Assembly: GCA_001986395.2 (NCBI GenBank)
Contig: MQVO02000156.1
Span: 1 to 20,156, forward strand
From: Irpex lacteus
Lineage: Eukaryota > Basidiomycota > Agaricomycetes > Polyporales > Irpicaceae
Reading direction: 5' to 3'
DNA length: 20,156 nt
Each line of letters opens with the position of its first letter. Positions within the stretch are counted from its first letter, which is position 1. A program made the position numbers and the translations under genes. This document shows, in pieces, positions 18,428 to 20,156 of the stretch. Below the pieces are notes generated by a model. The model searched no databases. It worked only from the letters and a program-made list of their open reading frames with translations, and was not told where the DNA came from.

Positions 18428-20156
18428 CTAGAGGATCCAGGGGAGAGATCTCCTGGAGCCCCCGAATCATCAAACTCCCTACACGTCCATCCCCCATCTC
18501 TACAGCTCAATAGTCAATCCACCAAATACAACGCCGAAGACATTCCCACATTGCGACAGCAATGGCTGAAAGAATACGAAGATATGTTATCGGGGGTGCC
18601 CGAAAAACTGCCACCGATGAGGGAAATCAACCACACGATACCCATCATCGACGAGAAACACCAATACCGATACCATACGCCCAGGTGCCCGGACGCACTG
18701 AAGCCTAAACTGCTGGAGAAAATCCAGCGATACGTGAGGGCTGGATGGTGGACGTTCCAGAATGTCCCCCAGGCAGCCCCCATGCTATGCCTGCCCAAAA
18801 AGGACGGGTCACTCCCGCACCGTGTTCGATTGCCGGCAACGGAACGATAACACGATTCACGACGTCTCTCCGTTCCCAGACCAGGAACAAATAAGGATGG
18901 ACGTCGCGCGGGCCAAGTACCGGTCGAAGATTGACTTGTCTGACGCGTACGAACAGGTGCGAATAGTACCTGAAGACGTGTGGAAGACGGCATTCTCGAC
19001 GGTATATGGGACGATGCTGAGCCAAGTAATGCAACAAGGCGACTGCAACGCCCCATCCACATTCCAACGGTTGATGACACACATCTTCCGCGAGCACATC
19101 GGGAAGTTCCTGCACGTGTACCTCGACGACATATTCGTGTTCTCGGACACGATAGAGGAACACCAGGAACACCTCAGGGCGGTGTTCGAGTGTCTGCGAA
19201 AAGCAGAATTATACTTGAAGGCGTCGAAATGCGACTTGTACTCGGAAAGGACCGACTGCCTAGGTCACATTATCGACGAGCAGGGACTGCACGCAAGTGC
19301 AGATAAAATGGCCAAGATACGCGAATGGCGCACGCCAAGGGACTATGGAGACATCCAACGGTTCCTTGGTCTAGTGCAATACCTCGCGCACTTCATGCCT
19401 GATGTGTCGTCCTTCACGGGACCGTTGGCCGAGATATCCAGAAATGGACATGCATTCCAGTGGAGACCCTTGCACGAAAAGTGCTTCCAGTCGATAAAAG
19501 ACTTAGCGTGCAAGGTCCCAATACTCAAGCCAGTGGATCCCCGAACTGGGGAACCGATTTGGGTGATATGCGACGCCTCCGTATATGGAGTCGGCGCTGT
19601 GTACGGACAAGGACCTGAGTGGCACAACTGTCGCCCCGCAGGCTTCATGTCGAAGAAGTTCACAGCCGCACAACATGCGTATCGCGTGTTCGAGATAGAA
19701 ATGATAGCCATATTGGAAGCCCTCCTTAAGTGGGAGGATAAGCTTCTAGGATATCCCATAACGATCGTCACCGATCACAAGGCCCTTGAGTTCTTTAAGA
19801 CTCAAGCGAACTTCAATCCTCGGCAAACGAGGTGGATGGAATATCTCGAACGCTTTAACTACAAGATCATGTATGTTAAAGGGGACTCGAATAGAGTCGC
19901 AGACTGCCTGTCTAGGTACTACATCAACGACAAGGATGGGGAAACCCATAACTATGACGACTACGTTAACGCGGACGCGCGATTCGACCCGGAAGGAGAC
20001 GAATTGCCCCTGGAACGACGAGAGGAACTCCGGTCAGTACGACTGAGAAGGTCCCCGAGACACCTCGTCGCGAAGGAAGAGTTGGAAGAACGAAGAGCTG
20101 AGGCGCAGGAGCTCAAGGAGAACCAGGAAGATCCTACGCCCACGGAGCATGACGAG
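18428..20156 (+). pseudogene. pol: Reverse transcriptase and RNase H, frame-broken, 3' partial
   Basis: The frame continues from the protease and shifts once near 18,812, after KKDGS; the new frame is then open to the window end. Reverse transcriptase motifs in order are KIDLSDAYEQVRI, APSTFQRLM and VYLDDIFVFSD, in which the catalytic YLDD is at 19119-19130. RNase H follows: the first Asp in WVICDASVYGVGAV (19572-19574), Glu in VFEIEMIAILEA (about 19,698), Asp in IVTDHKAL (19772-19774) and the closing NRVADCLSRY. The remaining 75 codons are charged and form the linker toward integrase, which lies outside the window. The enzyme would copy element RNA into DNA in cytoplasmic particles. The single shift inside an otherwise intact RT suggests fairly recent inactivation. 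Confidence 0.85.

Larger units (their letters stand above)
13879..20156 (+). mobile_element. Ty3/gypsy LTR retrotransposon, decayed, 3' end outside window
   Basis: The domain order is LTR-like leader, Gag capsid, zinc knuckle, acidic spacer, aspartic protease, reverse transcriptase and RNase H. That order, with RNase H directly after reverse transcriptase and integrase expected downstream, is that of Ty3/gypsy (Metaviridae). The copy is damaged. The reading frame changes near 16,215, 16,537, 17,110-17,160, 17,845, 18,115 and 18,812, and there is a TGA at 18425-18427. Base composition is higher in GC than in the gap to its left. Confidence 0.85.

Noticed and set aside
1..20156. CRISPR arrays, tRNA or rRNA genes, bacterial operon signals
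   Set aside because: None seen; the intron structure shows a eukaryotic nuclear sequence.

Overview
The window looks like nuclear DNA of a mushroom-forming basidiomycete (Agaricomycetes), and nearly all of it is transposon-derived. The evidence is the gene structure: coding exons are split by many 50-70 nt GT-AG introns, several with CTAAC-like branch sites. The protein types also fit: an agaricomycete-style 2OG-Fe(II) dioxygenase, an IS3-like DDE integrase and a Ty3/gypsy retrotransposon. I recognise no ordinary host housekeeping gene. The taxon is inferred from style, not from a database match.

Region 1 (1 to about 12,600) reads as one large cut-and-paste-type element, or a tight cluster of co-travelling genes. 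On the + strand, 1-3196 holds the 3' part of a HECT-like ubiquitin-ligase gene whose 5' end lies outside the window. Converging on it from the - strand is a multi-exon gene (7548 to 3871) for a roughly 1,040-residue transposase with a complete D-D-E triad and a long extra C-terminal part. Behind that, on the same strand, is a second multi-exon gene (12493 to 7773). It encodes a predicted 1,388-residue protein: basic N-terminus, 2OG-Fe(II) dioxygenase-like domain (HxD...H...R) and about 800 residues of unknown function. I rebuilt the exon chains of both - strand genes by hand. They stay in frame across 11 and 11 exons, apart from one ambiguous junction in the transposase (near 5700-5770) and one GC-AG junction in the dioxygenase gene. 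That argues these two genes are under coding constraint. The HECT-like gene is less clean, with several places where the reading frame does not connect.

Region 2 (12,494 to about 13,880) has no convincing gene. It holds a TATA-like promoter candidate for the dioxygenase gene and should contain the right end of the DNA element.

Region 3 (about 13,880 to 20,156) is the 5' part of a Ty3/gypsy retrotransposon on the + strand: LTR-like leader, Gag with capsid domain and zinc knuckle, an unusually long acidic spacer, aspartic protease, reverse transcriptase and RNase H. Integrase and the 3' LTR would lie beyond the window. At least six frame breaks plus one in-frame stop indicate a decayed copy.

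The most interesting feature is the combination in region 1: an IS3-like eukaryotic transposase beside a ubiquitin-ligase-like gene and a giant dioxygenase fusion. A plausible but untested reading is that the accessory genes modify host proteins and DNA or chromatin to favour transposition or escape silencing.
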